From NCBI RefSeq assembly GCF_003063265.1, contig NZ_NERU01000004.1:124001-188000 (forward strand): a DNA stretch of 64,000 bases. The letters are read 5' to 3'. The notes below the pieces were generated by a model, which worked only from the letters and a program-made list of their open reading frames with translations, was not told the origin of the DNA and ran no database searches. Made by a program: the position numbers and the translations under genes. This document shows, piece after piece, positions 16,365 through 25,319 of the stretch; positions within the stretch are counted from its first letter, which is position 1, and every line of letters begins with the position of its first letter. This DNA comes from Limnohabitans sp. WS1. GTDB taxonomy: Bacteria > Pseudomonadota > Gammaproteobacteria > Burkholderiales > Burkholderiaceae_C.

Positions 16365-16422
16365 GATTTCTCGCCGCGCAGGTCATCTCGCCCGTGCTGC
16401 ATCTTGCGGCCACAAATGCCCC

Positions 16423-16428
16423 TACAAT
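16423..16428 (+). promoter_or_regulatory. -10 element of the 6S RNA promoter
   Basis: TACAAT in CCCTACAATGAAC lies 6 bp before the predicted 5' end of 6S RNA (GGTCTGC from 16434), a near-consensus sigma-70 -10 box. No strong -35 hexamer at 17-bp spacing was recognised. Confidence 0.55.
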
Positions 16429-16433
16429 GAACA

Positions 16434-16612
16434 GGTCTGCGGTGCATGCCGGGCTTTATATTTCCTTGAACCAATGCTCTTAGAGCCCGGGCTTGGAACA
16501 TTGGCTGGTGAGCGTGATCATCTCGCGTCAGATGAACCCAACGTCAGTCTGCCCTCGCCCACCTGAACCCCCGGTTCAGGATGACGGTCCGGTGGCACTT
16601 GCAGACACCTTT
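16434..16612 (+). ncRNA. ssrS: 6S RNA
   Basis: The stretch has the 6S architecture: terminal complementarity between GTCTGCGGTGC at the 5' end and GGCACTTGCAGAC at the 3' end, an internal arm with CCGGGC, the conserved GGCTGGTGAGCGTGATC (compare GGTTGGTGAGCATGCTC in E. coli) and the late hairpin CCTGAACC-CCC-GGTTCAGG. It follows zapA by about 70 bp, its usual genomic position. 6S RNA mimics an open promoter and sequesters sigma-70 RNA polymerase in stationary phase. The exact ends are estimates. Confidence 0.87.
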
Positions 16613-16632
16613 CCTCACTCCCCCGCTCAAAA

Positions 16633-17448
16633 ATGATCATCGAACCCTTGCTGTTGGCTGAATTGGCCGTTCTTGGCCTGTGCACTGGCTTTTTGGCAGG
16701 CCTCTTAGGAATCGGTGGCGGCATGGTGATGGTGCCATTTCTCACCTACATGCTGGGCGCTCGCGGTGTCAGCCCTGACCTGGCAGTCAAAATGGCCATC
16801 GCCACGTCCATGGCCACCATCATCTTCACCTCGGTGTCCAGTGTGCGGGCCCATCACAAGAAAAAAGCTGTGCGCTGGGACTTGGTCAAAGGCCTGGCCC
16901 CTGGCATTGTCCTGGGCAGCCTGATTGGCAGCATGGGCATTTTTGCATTTGCCAAGGGCGCTTATCTGGCCTTGTTTTTTGCCCTCTTTGTGGGTTTTTC
17001 GGCCACACAAATGTTTTTGGATAAAAAACCTGCACCCTCGCGTCAAGTGCCTGGTTTTCAGGGATTGCTCGGCGCAGGTGGCCTGATCGGCCTGCTTTCG
17101 GGCTTGGTGGGCGCTGGCGGCGGCTTCATCAGCGTGCCTTTCATGGCCTGGTGCAATGTGGCCATCCACAACGCGGTGGCCACCAGCGCCGCACTGGGCT
17201 TTCCGATCGCGCTGGCCAACGTGGCCGGCTACATCGTGAGCGGGCAAAACGTGCAAAACCTGCCGGACTACACCTTTGGCTACTTGTGGTTGCCCGCTTT
17301 GGTGGTGATTGCGGTGTGCAGCGTGCTGATGGCCCCGATTGGGGCGTCCACCGCGCACAAGTTGCCCGTCAAGCAACTCAAGCGCGTATTTGCCAGCGTG
17401 CTGTATTTGCTGGCCGCTTACATGCTCTACAAGGGCCTGTCCGCTTGA
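16633..17448 (+). CDS. TauE/SafE-family membrane transporter
   Basis: A 271-residue protein with about eight predicted membrane spans and the two internally repeated family motifs: GLLGIGGGMVMVPFL (residues 20-35) and GLVGAGGGFISVPFM (near 155). TauE/SafE proteins export sulfite, sulfoacetate or related organosulfur anions. It starts 20 bp after the 6S RNA 3' end. No sulfonate genes are adjacent, so the substrate is open. Confidence 0.88.
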   Translation: MIIEPLLLAELAVLGLCTGFLAGLLGIGGGMVMVPFLTYMLGARGVSPDLAVKMAIATSMATIIFTSVSSVRAHHKKKAVRWDLVKGLAPGIVLGSLIGSMGIFAFAKGAYLALFFALFVGFSATQMFLDKKPAPSRQVPGFQGLLGAGGLIGLLSGLVGAGGGFISVPFMAWCNVAIHNAVATSAALGFPIALANVAGYIVSGQNVQNLPDYTFGYLWLPALVVIAVCSVLMAPIGASTAHKLPVKQLKRVFASVLYLLAAYMLYKGLSA

Positions 17449-17494
17449 TGGAGCGAGGCCCGCAGCCACCGATTCAGGCTGCAGGCCAACCAAA

Positions 17495-18235
17495 TCAACG
17501 CAGCACAATGCTGCCCGAAATATTCACCACCACGCGTGACTTGCCGGCCACCGCTGGCACCGGCATCGGCGACGGCGCGTCCATCTGGGCCATGGCCATG
17601 CGCGGCATGACCTGGCCCTCGCCCGCCTCCTGGGCGCTCACGCGCACCTCTTTGATCGTGTAAGCCGCAAAGCCAAACTGCTTCGTCAGGGATTGGGCTT
17701 TGCTCTGAAAATTTGCCACCGCTTCGGCCTGGATGCGCGATTCGGCCGCAGTTTTCTGTTCAGGACTCAGCCGCCAGTCGATCTGCGACACCGTCAAATC
17801 GGGCATGCGCCCTGCGAGTGTGGTGATTTGCTCGACATCACGGCCTTGCAAAACAAGTTGCGCAGAGCCCACCCAGCCGTTCATCTTGCCGTCACGGCCA
17901 TAGCGCGGCGACACATTCATCTCGCCCGTTTTCACCTCCAAGGCCCCGGGTTTGGCCATGGGGGTGGCCACAGCCAAAGCGGAGGAAAGAATGGCGTTGA
18001 GCTGTTTTTGCACGGCAGGGGCCTGCAAGCCTTCTTTTTGCACCGACAGGGTGATCACCAACCAGTCTTGCGCGACCTCGGTCTGGGCCGAGGCACTCAA
18101 ATGCAGGACTTGGTTCAGTGGGGCATGTGCGGCATGGGGGGAAATGGCTGCATTTTGGGCTTGCACGGATGCGACAGGCAGGGCCAGCGCCGTCATCAGG
18201 GCCCAAGCCATCGAGGGTGTTTGGATCAGTTTCAT
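17495..18235 (-). CDS. SIMPL-domain (DUF541) periplasmic protein
   Basis: A 246-residue precursor with a signal peptide (residues 1-26, ending SVQAQ). The mature part has the SIMPL pattern: LSASAQTEVAQDWLVITLSV, then Q-rich helices (KQLNAILSSAL), VSPRYGRDGKMNGWVGSAQLVL and a C-terminal VVVNISGSIVL. E. coli YggE is the best known relative, linked to oxidative stress; biochemical function is unsettled. ATG 18235 places the leader correctly. Convergent with the TauE/SafE gene. Confidence 0.85.
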   Translation of the reverse strand: MKLIQTPSMAWALMTALALPVASVQAQNAAISPHAAHAPLNQVLHLSASAQTEVAQDWLVITLSVQKEGLQAPAVQKQLNAILSSALAVATPMAKPGALEVKTGEMNVSPRYGRDGKMNGWVGSAQLVLQGRDVEQITTLAGRMPDLTVSQIDWRLSPEQKTAAESRIQAEAVANFQSKAQSLTKQFGFAAYTIKEVRVSAQEAGEGQVMPRMAMAQMDAPSPMPVPAVAGKSRVVVNISGSIVLR

Positions 18236-18336
18236 GGGGAGTCTTTCGCGGAAGGTGGCAAAAACAACGGGCACTTGCCGCCATGATTGTGAACGCCGCA
18301 GCAGGTGTCACACGCTCCGGGCCCTGCACTTTGGTG

Positions 18337-19014
18337 TCAGGGTGTAACGCACCAAGGGGCCTGGTCATGCACCAGCCCCATCCACACGGCCCAGGCCGAC
18401 ACGGCCGACAACGCCAAGCCCGCCACTCGCATGCCCCAGGCCCCATCGCCCAGGGTCTGCATGCGCAAAAACAGCCATGGCCCGGCCCACAGGCTGATGC
18501 TGCTGCCCAGCGCAAACAAGGCCATGGTGGCTGCGCCTTCCAAAGGCTGGCTGGTCAAGGCCGCGACCATCAGGGCCGAATACAGCAAACCGCAGGGCAT
18601 CAAGGCCCACAACCCGCCCACCATCCAGGGTGCGGCGCGCCCCCAGCGGGTGTTGAAGGCTCGCACACGCGCCCACAATCGTCGTGCCGCACCATCGAGC
18701 CACACGGGTTGACGTGCCTGCAGCATGAGCAACAAGCCCAATGCGAAGGCGGCCAGATGCAGCAAAGTCCAAAGCGGTCGAATGGCGGCCGACTGGGTGG
18801 TCAACCAGCCCAGACCTTGGACGCTGGCTGCGGCCACGGCACCCAGCAGCGAGTAGCCCCCCAAGCGCCCCAACTGAAAAGCCAGCAAAGCCTGGCCACG
18901 GCGCTCACCCGCCGCCTGACCCAGCCCCGCACAGGCCGCGCCGCACATGGCGACGCAGTGCGGCCCACCCAACACCCCCATCATCAAGGCCGTGATGGCC
19001 AAAGAACTTTGCAT
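18337..19014 (-). CDS. DsbD_2/UreH-like membrane protein (sulfite exporter TauE/SafE superfamily)
   Basis: A 225-residue membrane protein with six or so spans, an N-terminal GGPHCVAMCGAAC motif and a matching ALMPCGLLYSALMVA in the second half, typical of the DsbD_2 family. Members near cbb3 oxidase genes have been linked to copper delivery or periplasmic redox. Here it sits between the SIMPL gene and hemN, beside the fnr/cco block, so a role in oxidase maturation is plausible but unproven. Cys pairs in both halves support a metal or disulfide function. Confidence 0.8.
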   Translation of the reverse strand: MQSSLAITALMMGVLGGPHCVAMCGAACAGLGQAAGERRGQALLAFQLGRLGGYSLLGAVAAASVQGLGWLTTQSAAIRPLWTLLHLAAFALGLLLMLQARQPVWLDGAARRLWARVRAFNTRWGRAAPWMVGGLWALMPCGLLYSALMVAALTSQPLEGAATMALFALGSSISLWAGPWLFLRMQTLGDGAWGMRVAGLALSAVSAWAVWMGLVHDQAPWCVTP

Positions 19015-19078
19015 GCAATACCCGCTTTTTGCTCGTGAACTGCATTGTCTGCGATGCAGCCAACATCAAGCACAGCGT

Positions 19079-20461
19079 TCAAATGATTTTGGAAAAACGG
19101 CTGCGATCCCGGTCTTTTTGCACATAACGATCAAACACCATGGCCACGCCGCGAACAAAAAACCACCCCATGGGCGTGACCTGAATGCCCGAATCGCTCA
19201 ATTGAACCAGTCCTTGCGATTGCATCGCTTCCAGCTGGCGCAGCTCTGCGTCAAACACCGTCTTGAAATCCACCAACCAAGCCAGATTGATGGACTCGTA
19301 TTGCAAATGTCCTTGGCACATGAGTGCCATGATGATCGAGCGTCGGATCAGGTCATCGCGTGTGAGCGACAGCCCCCGAACCACTGGAAAACGCCCTTGA
19401 TCCAGCAAATCGGCATACTCGGCCATGGTCTTGGCGTTTTGGCTGTAGGTGGCACCCACTCGCCCAATGGATGACACGCCCAAGGCAATCAGGTCACAGT
19501 CGGCTTGCGTGCTGTAGCCCTGAAAATTGCGGTGCAAGCGCCCTTGCCTTTTGGCCACGGACAAGCTGTCCTCAGGCAAAGCAAAGTGGTCCATGCCGAT
19601 GTAGACATAACCCGCATCGGTCAAGGCATCGAGTGAGCGAGAGAGCATTGCCACCTTGCCAGCAGCCGATGGCAATTCGTGTGCGTGGATGCGCCGCTGC
19701 GGCTTGAAACGCTCGGGCAAATGGGCGTAGGCATACAGGGCAATGCGGTCTGGGCGCAGCTGATTCACCTGTGCCAAAGTGCGCTCAAACGATTCGGGCG
19801 TTTGCAATGGCAAACCGTAAATCAGGTCCACATTCACCGACTCAAATCCCAAACGACGGGCCGCTGCAACCAATTGGAAGACTTGTTCGGCGGGCTGGAT
19901 GCGGTGCACCGCTTTTTGCACATCCGGATCGAAGTCCTGGACACCCAAACTCAAGCGATTGAAACCCAGCTCGGCCAAAACTGCCAAACGGCTTTCATCC
20001 ACGGTGCGCGGGTCCACCTCGACCGAATATTCACCGCCGGGGACAAAGGCAAAGTGTTCACGCAGCATGGCCATGAGTTGGCGCAACTGGGCATCGCTCA
20101 AGAATGTGGGCGTTCCGCCCCCCAAATGCAGTTGACTGACCGCTTGGCCGCGACCCAGATGGCGGGTGTGCAGCGCCAGCTCTTTGTTCAGGTAATGCAG
20201 ATATGTTGCCGCCTGCTCTTTGTGTTTGGTGATGATTTTGTTGCAGGCACAGTAATAACAAAGGGATTCACAAAACGGTATGTGCAGGTACAACGACAAG
20301 GGCGGCTGCTTGCCCACCGCACCCGTTTGACGGTGGGCCAAGGCTTGGATGTAGTCGGCTTCACCAAAGGCGTCCACAAAACGGTCCGCCGTTGGGTAGG
20401 AGGTGTATCGGGGCCCAGGCACGTCAAAACGGACCAACAATTCGGGGGTGATGACAGACAT
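19079..20461 (-). CDS. hemN: Oxygen-independent coproporphyrinogen III dehydrogenase
   Basis: A 460-residue radical-SAM enzyme for anaerobic haem synthesis. The iron-sulfur motif is C64-x3-C68-x2-C71 in FCESLCYYCAC, followed by LGGGTPTFL and the N-terminal GPRYTSYPTADRF typical of true HemN rather than HemW. ATG 20461 follows this family's usual start. It is divergent from fnr, and an FNR-type palindrome lies about 70 bp upstream of its start, matching anaerobic induction. Confidence 0.95.
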   Translation of the reverse strand: MSVITPELLVRFDVPGPRYTSYPTADRFVDAFGEADYIQALAHRQTGAVGKQPPLSLYLHIPFCESLCYYCACNKIITKHKEQAATYLHYLNKELALHTRHLGRGQAVSQLHLGGGTPTFLSDAQLRQLMAMLREHFAFVPGGEYSVEVDPRTVDESRLAVLAELGFNRLSLGVQDFDPDVQKAVHRIQPAEQVFQLVAAARRLGFESVNVDLIYGLPLQTPESFERTLAQVNQLRPDRIALYAYAHLPERFKPQRRIHAHELPSAAGKVAMLSRSLDALTDAGYVYIGMDHFALPEDSLSVAKRQGRLHRNFQGYSTQADCDLIALGVSSIGRVGATYSQNAKTMAEYADLLDQGRFPVVRGLSLTRDDLIRRSIIMALMCQGHLQYESINLAWLVDFKTVFDAELRQLEAMQSQGLVQLSDSGIQVTPMGWFFVRGVAMVFDRYVQKDRDRSRFSKII

Positions 20462-20530
20462 GGCTTGGCCCTTCACTCAAACGTTTTCAAAAGATCCATG
20501 TGACTGTGCCCTTTTGGAAATACATGAGTT

Positions 20531-20544
20531 TTGACGCACGTCAA
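20531..20544. promoter_or_regulatory. FNR/ANR-type binding site, hemN-fnr intergenic
   Basis: TTGACGCACGTCAA is a perfect inverted repeat with the FNR spacing (consensus TTGAT-N4-ATCAA; one symmetric T-to-C change). It is centred 76 bp upstream of the hemN start codon and 130 bp upstream of fnr. Confidence 0.75.
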
Positions 20545-20627
20545 AGGGTGTACTTGTTTTAGAGGATTTCCCGCACAGATCAGGTACTCATGCGATTTTG
20601 AAAGATTTTTCGGTTTAAGCTCAAACC

Positions 20628-20641
20628 TTGATCCAAGGCAA
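20628..20641 (+). promoter_or_regulatory. Degenerate FNR half-site upstream of fnr
   Basis: TTGATCCAAGGCAA has a perfect left half-site and 3 of 5 matches in the right half. It ends 26 bp before the fnr start codon, a position that would suit autorepression. Weak evidence. Confidence 0.35.
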
Positions 20642-20667
20642 ATCCAAAGCACTACCCGAGATAAACC

Positions 20668-21390
20668 ATGAATCCCGAAACCATCAAAGTCGCTTGCTCC
20701 AACTGCAATTTGCGTGAACTGTGCATGCCCATGGGACTGAGCGACCATGACTTGAACCGGCTTGACGACCTGGTGGCTGTGCGGCGCAAAGTCAAGCGGG
20801 GCGACACCTTGTTCACCAATGGCGAAAAATTCACCTCGCTTTACGCCATTCGAACGGGTTTTTTCAAAACCTGCTTGGCCACAGAAGACGGGCGCGACCA
20901 AGTCACGGGCTTTCAGATGGCGGGCGAGATCATTGGTCTGGACGGCATTGTGAACGACCAACACAGCTGTGACGCGGTGGCGTTAGAAGACGCCGAAGTG
21001 TGTGTGATGCCTTTTGACCGGATTGAAGAAATTTCCCGCGAAGTGACGGCGCTTCAGCACCATGTGCACAAAATCATGAGCCGTGAAATTGTGCGCGAAC
21101 ACGGCGTGATGCTGCTGTTGGGCAGCATGCGGGCCGAGGAACGCTTGGCCGCCTTTTTATTGAACCTCGTTCAACGCCTTCATGCCCGAGGTTTCTCTCA
21201 ATCTGAGTTGGTCCTGCGCATGACCCGCGAAGAGATCGGCAGCTATCTGGGCCTCAAACTTGAAACGGTGAGTCGCACTTTTTCCAAGTTCGTCGAAGAA
21301 GGCATGGTTGAAGTCAAACAACGACATGTCCGCATTTTGAGCACGCAAGGCTTGCAAAAACTGGTCAACAACACCTCAGCCTGCCACTGA
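20668..21390 (+). CDS. fnr: FNR-family oxygen-sensing transcription regulator
   Basis: A 240-residue CRP/FNR regulator. The N-terminal cluster cysteines C10-x2-C13-x5-C19 and the fourth at C112 (EVCVMPF, equivalent to C122 of E. coli FNR) are all present, so it should bind an oxygen-labile [4Fe-4S] cluster. The cNMP-like domain covers about residues 30-140, and the C-terminal HTH contains EEIGSYLGLKLETVSRTF with the E-x2-SR recognition residues for TTGAT sites. Such sites occur near hemN, ccoN and the stress-protein gene. Confidence 0.95.
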   Translation: MNPETIKVACSNCNLRELCMPMGLSDHDLNRLDDLVAVRRKVKRGDTLFTNGEKFTSLYAIRTGFFKTCLATEDGRDQVTGFQMAGEIIGLDGIVNDQHSCDAVALEDAEVCVMPFDRIEEISREVTALQHHVHKIMSREIVREHGVMLLLGSMRAEERLAAFLLNLVQRLHARGFSQSELVLRMTREEIGSYLGLKLETVSRTFSKFVEEGMVEVKQRHVRILSTQGLQKLVNNTSACH

Positions 21391-21405
21391 GACTGAGACG
21401 GCTGA

Positions 21406-21642
21406 TCAGCGGTTGACTTCAGTGGATGGCAAACCCAAGAACAAGCTCAATCCGCTGGACAGCATGGCCAAACCCCAAAAAGCAAAAAATGCCAAGGAGT
21501 AAATGGCCTGACGTGTGAGGTCAAGATCCCGACCAAACCAGTGCAGATCCAAGGGGTCAACAAAAGCAAACACCAAAACCTCCAGCAAACCTGCCACCAA
21601 AAAGGATGGCCAAGTGATCCACATCCAACGTTGTGAGCGCAT
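21406..21642 (-). CDS. Small membrane protein in the cbb3 cluster, function unknown
   Basis: A 78-residue protein with two predicted membrane helices (about residues 6-26, WITWPSFLVAGLLEVLVFAF, and 44-68, YSLAFFAFWGLAMLSSGL). It starts 18 bp downstream of the fixH-like gene on the same strand and ends tail-to-tail with fnr. I do not recognise a named family; its place at the end of the ccoG-fixH transcript suggests an accessory role in oxidase assembly. Confidence 0.65.
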   Translation of the reverse strand: MRSQRWMWITWPSFLVAGLLEVLVFAFVDPLDLHWFGRDLDLTRQAIYSLAFFAFWGLAMLSSGLSLFLGLPSTEVNR

Positions 21643-21660
21643 GGTGTTTATCCTTCCCAC

Positions 21661-22002
21661 TCAGGGTTTAGAGGGTGCTGGAGCCGGGGCAGATGCCGAA
21701 GATGGGACGCCCGAATGTCCATCAACCGCGGCGGCACTGCCCACAGCATCCTTGGACTTGGGCAACTCACCCGTAGCCGCATGATTGCGGCCTTGCATGG
21801 CCGGTGCAAGGGTGATGCCTTGGCGTTCTTGAGTGGCGGTGCGTGGTGTCACGGTCAGTACCGGATCGGGGTTGTTCGCGGCAATGTAGAAGGTCGTCAA
21901 GCCCGCCACCACCACCACTGCTGGCCCGCCAAGCACCATCCAAACCATGCCAAAACGCCACCAGGGCTGACCAGTCGGTTGCGAATTCAAAGTGCTGCTC
22001 AT
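21661..22002 (-). CDS. FixH/CcoH-like cbb3 oxidase assembly protein
   Basis: A 113-residue protein with one N-terminal membrane helix (WWRFGMVWMVLGGPAVVVVAG) followed by FYIAANNPDPVL, a pattern of the short FixH-like proteins in Burkholderiales cco clusters. The C-terminal third is Ala/Pro/Ser rich. The full periplasmic domain of classical FixH is not evident. It is 27 bp downstream of ccoG. Function by context: maturation of cbb3 oxidase. Confidence 0.7.
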   Translation of the reverse strand: MSSTLNSQPTGQPWWRFGMVWMVLGGPAVVVVAGLTTFYIAANNPDPVLTVTPRTATQERQGITLAPAMQGRNHAATGELPKSKDAVGSAAAVDGHSGVPSSASAPAPAPSKP

Positions 22003-22029
22003 GGGGTTCTTTCTCAATGGACAAGCCGC

Positions 22030-23544
22030 TCAGCGGGGAATCAGAAAAACAGTTTTTTCACTCAAATGTCCCACCGAGGCATCAGCAGGAGCACTGGAAG
22101 ACTTTCGCGCCTCAATGTGAAACTGAATCGGGTGAGAGCCAGAAGCAGCCGCATCATAGGGCACTTGCAACTGCACAGAGACCCAGCGCGATTCGGTGGC
22201 ATTGACTTGAACTTCCGGCTCACTGGCCAACGCCAGACCCGGTAAGCCATCAACTTTCAAGCGGAAAATCAGCGCCTCTTCAGCCGCATTCATGATCTGC
22301 AATCGGTACACATTCTCGATCTTGCCGCCCGCCACAATCCTCGCCATGGTGGCGCGGTCACGCACAATGTCCACCTTAAACGGCTCGCGCAGCCACAAGG
22401 ACACGCCAACACCGATGATGATGGCCCACAGCACAGCGGTGTAGACCAGCACCCGAGGACGGAAAATGCGACGCACGGTTTGCGCCCAACTCCAGCCTTT
22501 GTCCATGGCGTTTTGTGTCGAGAACTTGATCAAGCCTCGCTGGTAGCCGACCTTGTCCATCACGCTATCACACACGTCCACGCAGGCACCACAACCAATG
22601 CACTCGTATTGCAAGCCTTTGCGGATGTCGATGCCGGTGGGGCAAACTTGCACGCACAGCGTGCAGTCCACGCAAGAGCCCAAGCCCAGGGCTTTGGGGT
22701 CGGCCTTTTTGGAGCGGGGGCCACGGGGTTCACCACGCGCTTCGTCGTAAGTGACGATCAGCGTGTCTTTGTCAAACATGGCGCTTTGAAAGCGGGCATA
22801 GGGGCACATGTATTTGCACACCTGCTCGCGCATGAAGCCCGCATTGCCATAGGTGGCAAAGCTGTAAAACAGAATCCAGAAAATTTCCCACGGGCCAAAA
22901 CCCAGGGACAGCACCGAAGCCGACAATTCACGGATCGGAGTGAAATAGCCGACAAAGCTGAAACCCGTCCAGAGTGAAAACACAATCCAAGTCAATTGCT
23001 TGCCGGTTTTGCGCCAAACCTTGTTCAAGCTCCAGGGCGCAGCATCCAAACGCATGCGGGCTGATCGGTCACCCTCAAACTGACGCTCGAACCAAATGAA
23101 AATTTCGGTGTAGACGGTTTGTGGGCATGCAAAACCACACCACAAACGACCGGCCACAGCGGTGAACAAAAACAGCGACAAGGCCGAGATGACCAGCAAA
23201 GCCGTGAGGTAAATGAAATCCTGCGGGTACAGCACAAGGCCAAAAATGTAAAACCGACGCGCCCCGAGGTCAAACAAAACGGCCTGTCGCTGCCCCCACT
23301 CCAGCCAGGGCAAGCCGTAAAAAGCCAACTGAGTGATGACCACCATCAGCCAACGCCACCGTGCAAAAACCCCTTGCACGCTGCGAGGGTGTATTTTTTG
23401 TTGTGCTTGGTACAAAGACACCATGACCACATCGTCCTCTGCAGGCGCAATGGGAGTGATCGGGATCACGGCACGGGTAGGACGATCTGGGGTGGACAAA
23501 ATGGAGACCTTGGTCAAACTCTGCAGCAGGGCCGCCTGCTGCAA
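22030..23544 (-). CDS. ccoG: cbb3 oxidase accessory protein CcoG (polyferredoxin-like)
   Basis: A 504-residue membrane iron-sulfur protein. Several membrane spans precede two 4Fe-4S motifs (CVDCTLCVQVCPTG and CIGCGACVDVCDSV, about residues 265-310), with additional cysteines in GFACPQTVYTEIF and CKYMCPYARFQ. A C-terminal immunoglobulin-like FixG domain follows. CcoG is implicated in copper reduction for cbb3 oxidase assembly. The far N terminus is uncertain, but VIPITP near residue 25 is typical of relatives, favouring the long start. It follows ccoP by 11 bp. Confidence 0.93.
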   Translation of the reverse strand: MQQAALLQSLTKVSILSTPDRPTRAVIPITPIAPAEDDVVMVSLYQAQQKIHPRSVQGVFARWRWLMVVITQLAFYGLPWLEWGQRQAVLFDLGARRFYIFGLVLYPQDFIYLTALLVISALSLFLFTAVAGRLWCGFACPQTVYTEIFIWFERQFEGDRSARMRLDAAPWSLNKVWRKTGKQLTWIVFSLWTGFSFVGYFTPIRELSASVLSLGFGPWEIFWILFYSFATYGNAGFMREQVCKYMCPYARFQSAMFDKDTLIVTYDEARGEPRGPRSKKADPKALGLGSCVDCTLCVQVCPTGIDIRKGLQYECIGCGACVDVCDSVMDKVGYQRGLIKFSTQNAMDKGWSWAQTVRRIFRPRVLVYTAVLWAIIIGVGVSLWLREPFKVDIVRDRATMARIVAGGKIENVYRLQIMNAAEEALIFRLKVDGLPGLALASEPEVQVNATESRWVSVQLQVPYDAAASGSHPIQFHIEARKSSSAPADASVGHLSEKTVFLIPR

Positions 23545-23555
23545 AGGGGGTTACA

Positions 23556-24488
23556 TCACTTGGCAGGACTGACAGAGGCCTTGGCCACCGTGTTGTTGGA
23601 CAAGCCCCAGACGTACGAAGCCAGCACATGGATCTGGCCTTCGGTCAACTTGGTGGCTTGAGCGGGCATTTGGTTGACCTTGCCGTTGTTGATGATGTTC
23701 ACGATGGCGTTCTCACCCCAGCCGTGCAACCAGATGTCGTCGGTCAGGTTGGGCGCACCCATGGCGTGGTTGCCTTTGCCGTCCATGCCGTGGCAGGCAG
23801 CGCAGGCACCGAACTTGGATTTGCCCAGAGAGGCACGCAATGAATCGTGTGGGCTCGCGGACAAACTCAGCACATAGTGGGCCACGTTGCGCACGTCTTC
23901 AGGCGTGCCCACGGCGGCGGCCATGGGCGGCATATTGCCCATACGACCTTGCACCAAGGTGGTTTTGATCGCATCGGGCGTGCCGCCATACAACCAATCG
24001 GCATCGGCCAGGTTGGGGAAACCCTTGCTGCCGCGTGCGTCAGAGCCGTGGCACTGGGCGCAGTTGTTCATGAACAAACGGTCACCAATGGCCAAGGCCT
24101 GAGGGTCTTTGGACACCTCTTCAGGTGGCATGCCCGAGAACTTGGCGTAGAGCGGTGCCACCTCGGCATTGCCCTTGGCCACTTCGGCCTCGTACTGACC
24201 GGCAGACGACCAGCCGAATTTACCGGCAAAGTTGCCCGCACCGGGGTACATGGCCAAATAGATGAAGGCAAAAATAACGGTGATGATGAACAAACCCACC
24301 CACCAACGGGGCAAGGGGTTGTTCATCTCGCGCAGGTCACCGTCCCAGACGTGGCCGGTGGTGTTGTCGTTGGCGGTCATGGCCTTGGCCTTGCCGCTGA
24401 ACCACAACAAAAGCAGACAGGCAATGATGCTGACCAGCGTGATGCCGGCCACATACAAGTGCCAGAAGTTGCTGATGAAGTCACTCAT
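23556..24488 (-). CDS. ccoP: cbb3-type cytochrome c oxidase subunit III (dihaem)
   Basis: A 310-residue subunit with two N-terminal membrane helices and two c-haem sites, CAQCH and CAACH, each followed by a cytochrome c domain with a Met ligand in MPPM and MPAQ. The segment VWDGDLREMNNPLPRWW is the CcoP signature. It passes electrons from soluble cytochromes to CcoO/CcoN. Last oxidase subunit in the leftward order N-O-Q-P. Confidence 0.96.
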   Translation of the reverse strand: MSDFISNFWHLYVAGITLVSIIACLLLLWFSGKAKAMTANDNTTGHVWDGDLREMNNPLPRWWVGLFIITVIFAFIYLAMYPGAGNFAGKFGWSSAGQYEAEVAKGNAEVAPLYAKFSGMPPEEVSKDPQALAIGDRLFMNNCAQCHGSDARGSKGFPNLADADWLYGGTPDAIKTTLVQGRMGNMPPMAAAVGTPEDVRNVAHYVLSLSASPHDSLRASLGKSKFGACAACHGMDGKGNHAMGAPNLTDDIWLHGWGENAIVNIINNGKVNQMPAQATKLTEGQIHVLASYVWGLSNNTVAKASVSPAK

Positions 24489-24529
24489 GGAGTTTCCTTG
24501 AAGTATTTTTTAGAGTTCTGGAGGACCGC

Positions 24530-24670
24530 TCAGTCGTCCTGACGAAACGGCAATTGCGCCGCTTCGTCAAAGCTGGCTTGGTTGCGCCGCGACCAAGCCC
24601 AGACCACGATGCCGATGAATGCCAAGAAGGCCAGGACGGTCACGATGGATCGCAAAGTATTGATGTCCAT
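24530..24670 (-). CDS. ccoQ: cbb3-type cytochrome oxidase subunit CcoQ
   Basis: A 46-residue single-span protein beginning MDINTLRSIVTVLAFL, with FIGIVVWAWSRRN completing the helix and an acidic C terminus. Size, topology and place between ccoO and ccoP identify it as CcoQ, which stabilises the oxidase complex. Confidence 0.9.
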   Translation of the reverse strand: MDINTLRSIVTVLAFLAFIGIVVWAWSRRNQASFDEAAQLPFRQDD

Positions 24671-24679
24671 GGCTGTGCC

Positions 24680-25306
24680 TTATTTGCGGTGAACGCCGAG
24701 CACTTGCAGGTAAGCAATGACCGCATCCAACTCGGTTTTGCCTTTGACTTCATCGGGTGCTTTGGCCAACTCTTCATCGGTGTAAGGTGCGCCCAAGGTC
24801 CGCAAAGCCGACATGTGCGCCACCACCGTGCCGTGGTCGGCCGCTGTCTTTTCCAACCAAGGGTAAGCAGGCATGTTGGACTCGGGCACCAAATCACGGG
24901 GATTGGTCAAGTGAATGCGGTGCCACTCATCGCTGTAGCGGCCGCCCACACGGGCCAGATCAGGACCGGTGCGCTTGCTGCCCCATTGGAAGGGGCGGTC
25001 ATAGACGAATTCACCCGCCAAAGAATAAGAGCCGTAGCGCAGGGTTTCAGCACGGAAGGGGCGAATCATCTGCGAGTGGCAGTTGTAGCAACCTTCGCGC
25101 ACATACACATCGCGCCCCACCACTTGCAAAGCGGTGTAAGGCTTCAAGCCAGGCACCGGTTCGGTGGTGGATTTCTGGAAGAACAGGGGCACGATTTCGA
25201 CCATGCCGCCCACCAACAAGACGATGAAGATCAGGACGATCATCAAAAAGTTGTTGGTCTCGACTTTCTCATGAGACAAGCCGCCTGATTTTGGGTTTTG
25301 AGCCAT
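24680..25306 (-). CDS. ccoO: cbb3-type cytochrome c oxidase subunit II (monohaem)
   Basis: A 208-residue subunit with one N-terminal membrane anchor ([21 protein letters not shown]) and a c-haem site CYNCH in [30 protein letters not shown] and [11 protein letters not shown], carrying the Met ligand, are characteristic of CcoO. It starts 13 bp after ccoN and precedes ccoQ by 9 bp. Confidence 0.96.
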   Translation of the reverse strand: MAQNPKSGGLSHEKVETNNFLMIVLIFIVLLVGGMVEIVPLFFQKSTTEPVPGLKPYTALQVVGRDVYVREGCYNCHSQMIRPFRAETLRYGSYSLAGEFVYDRPFQWGSKRTGPDLARVGGRYSDEWHRIHLTNPRDLVPESNMPAYPWLEKTAADHGTVVAHMSALRTLGAPYTDEELAKAPDEVKGKTELDAVIAYLQVLGVHRK

Positions 25307-25319
25307 GTTTTATTTCTCC

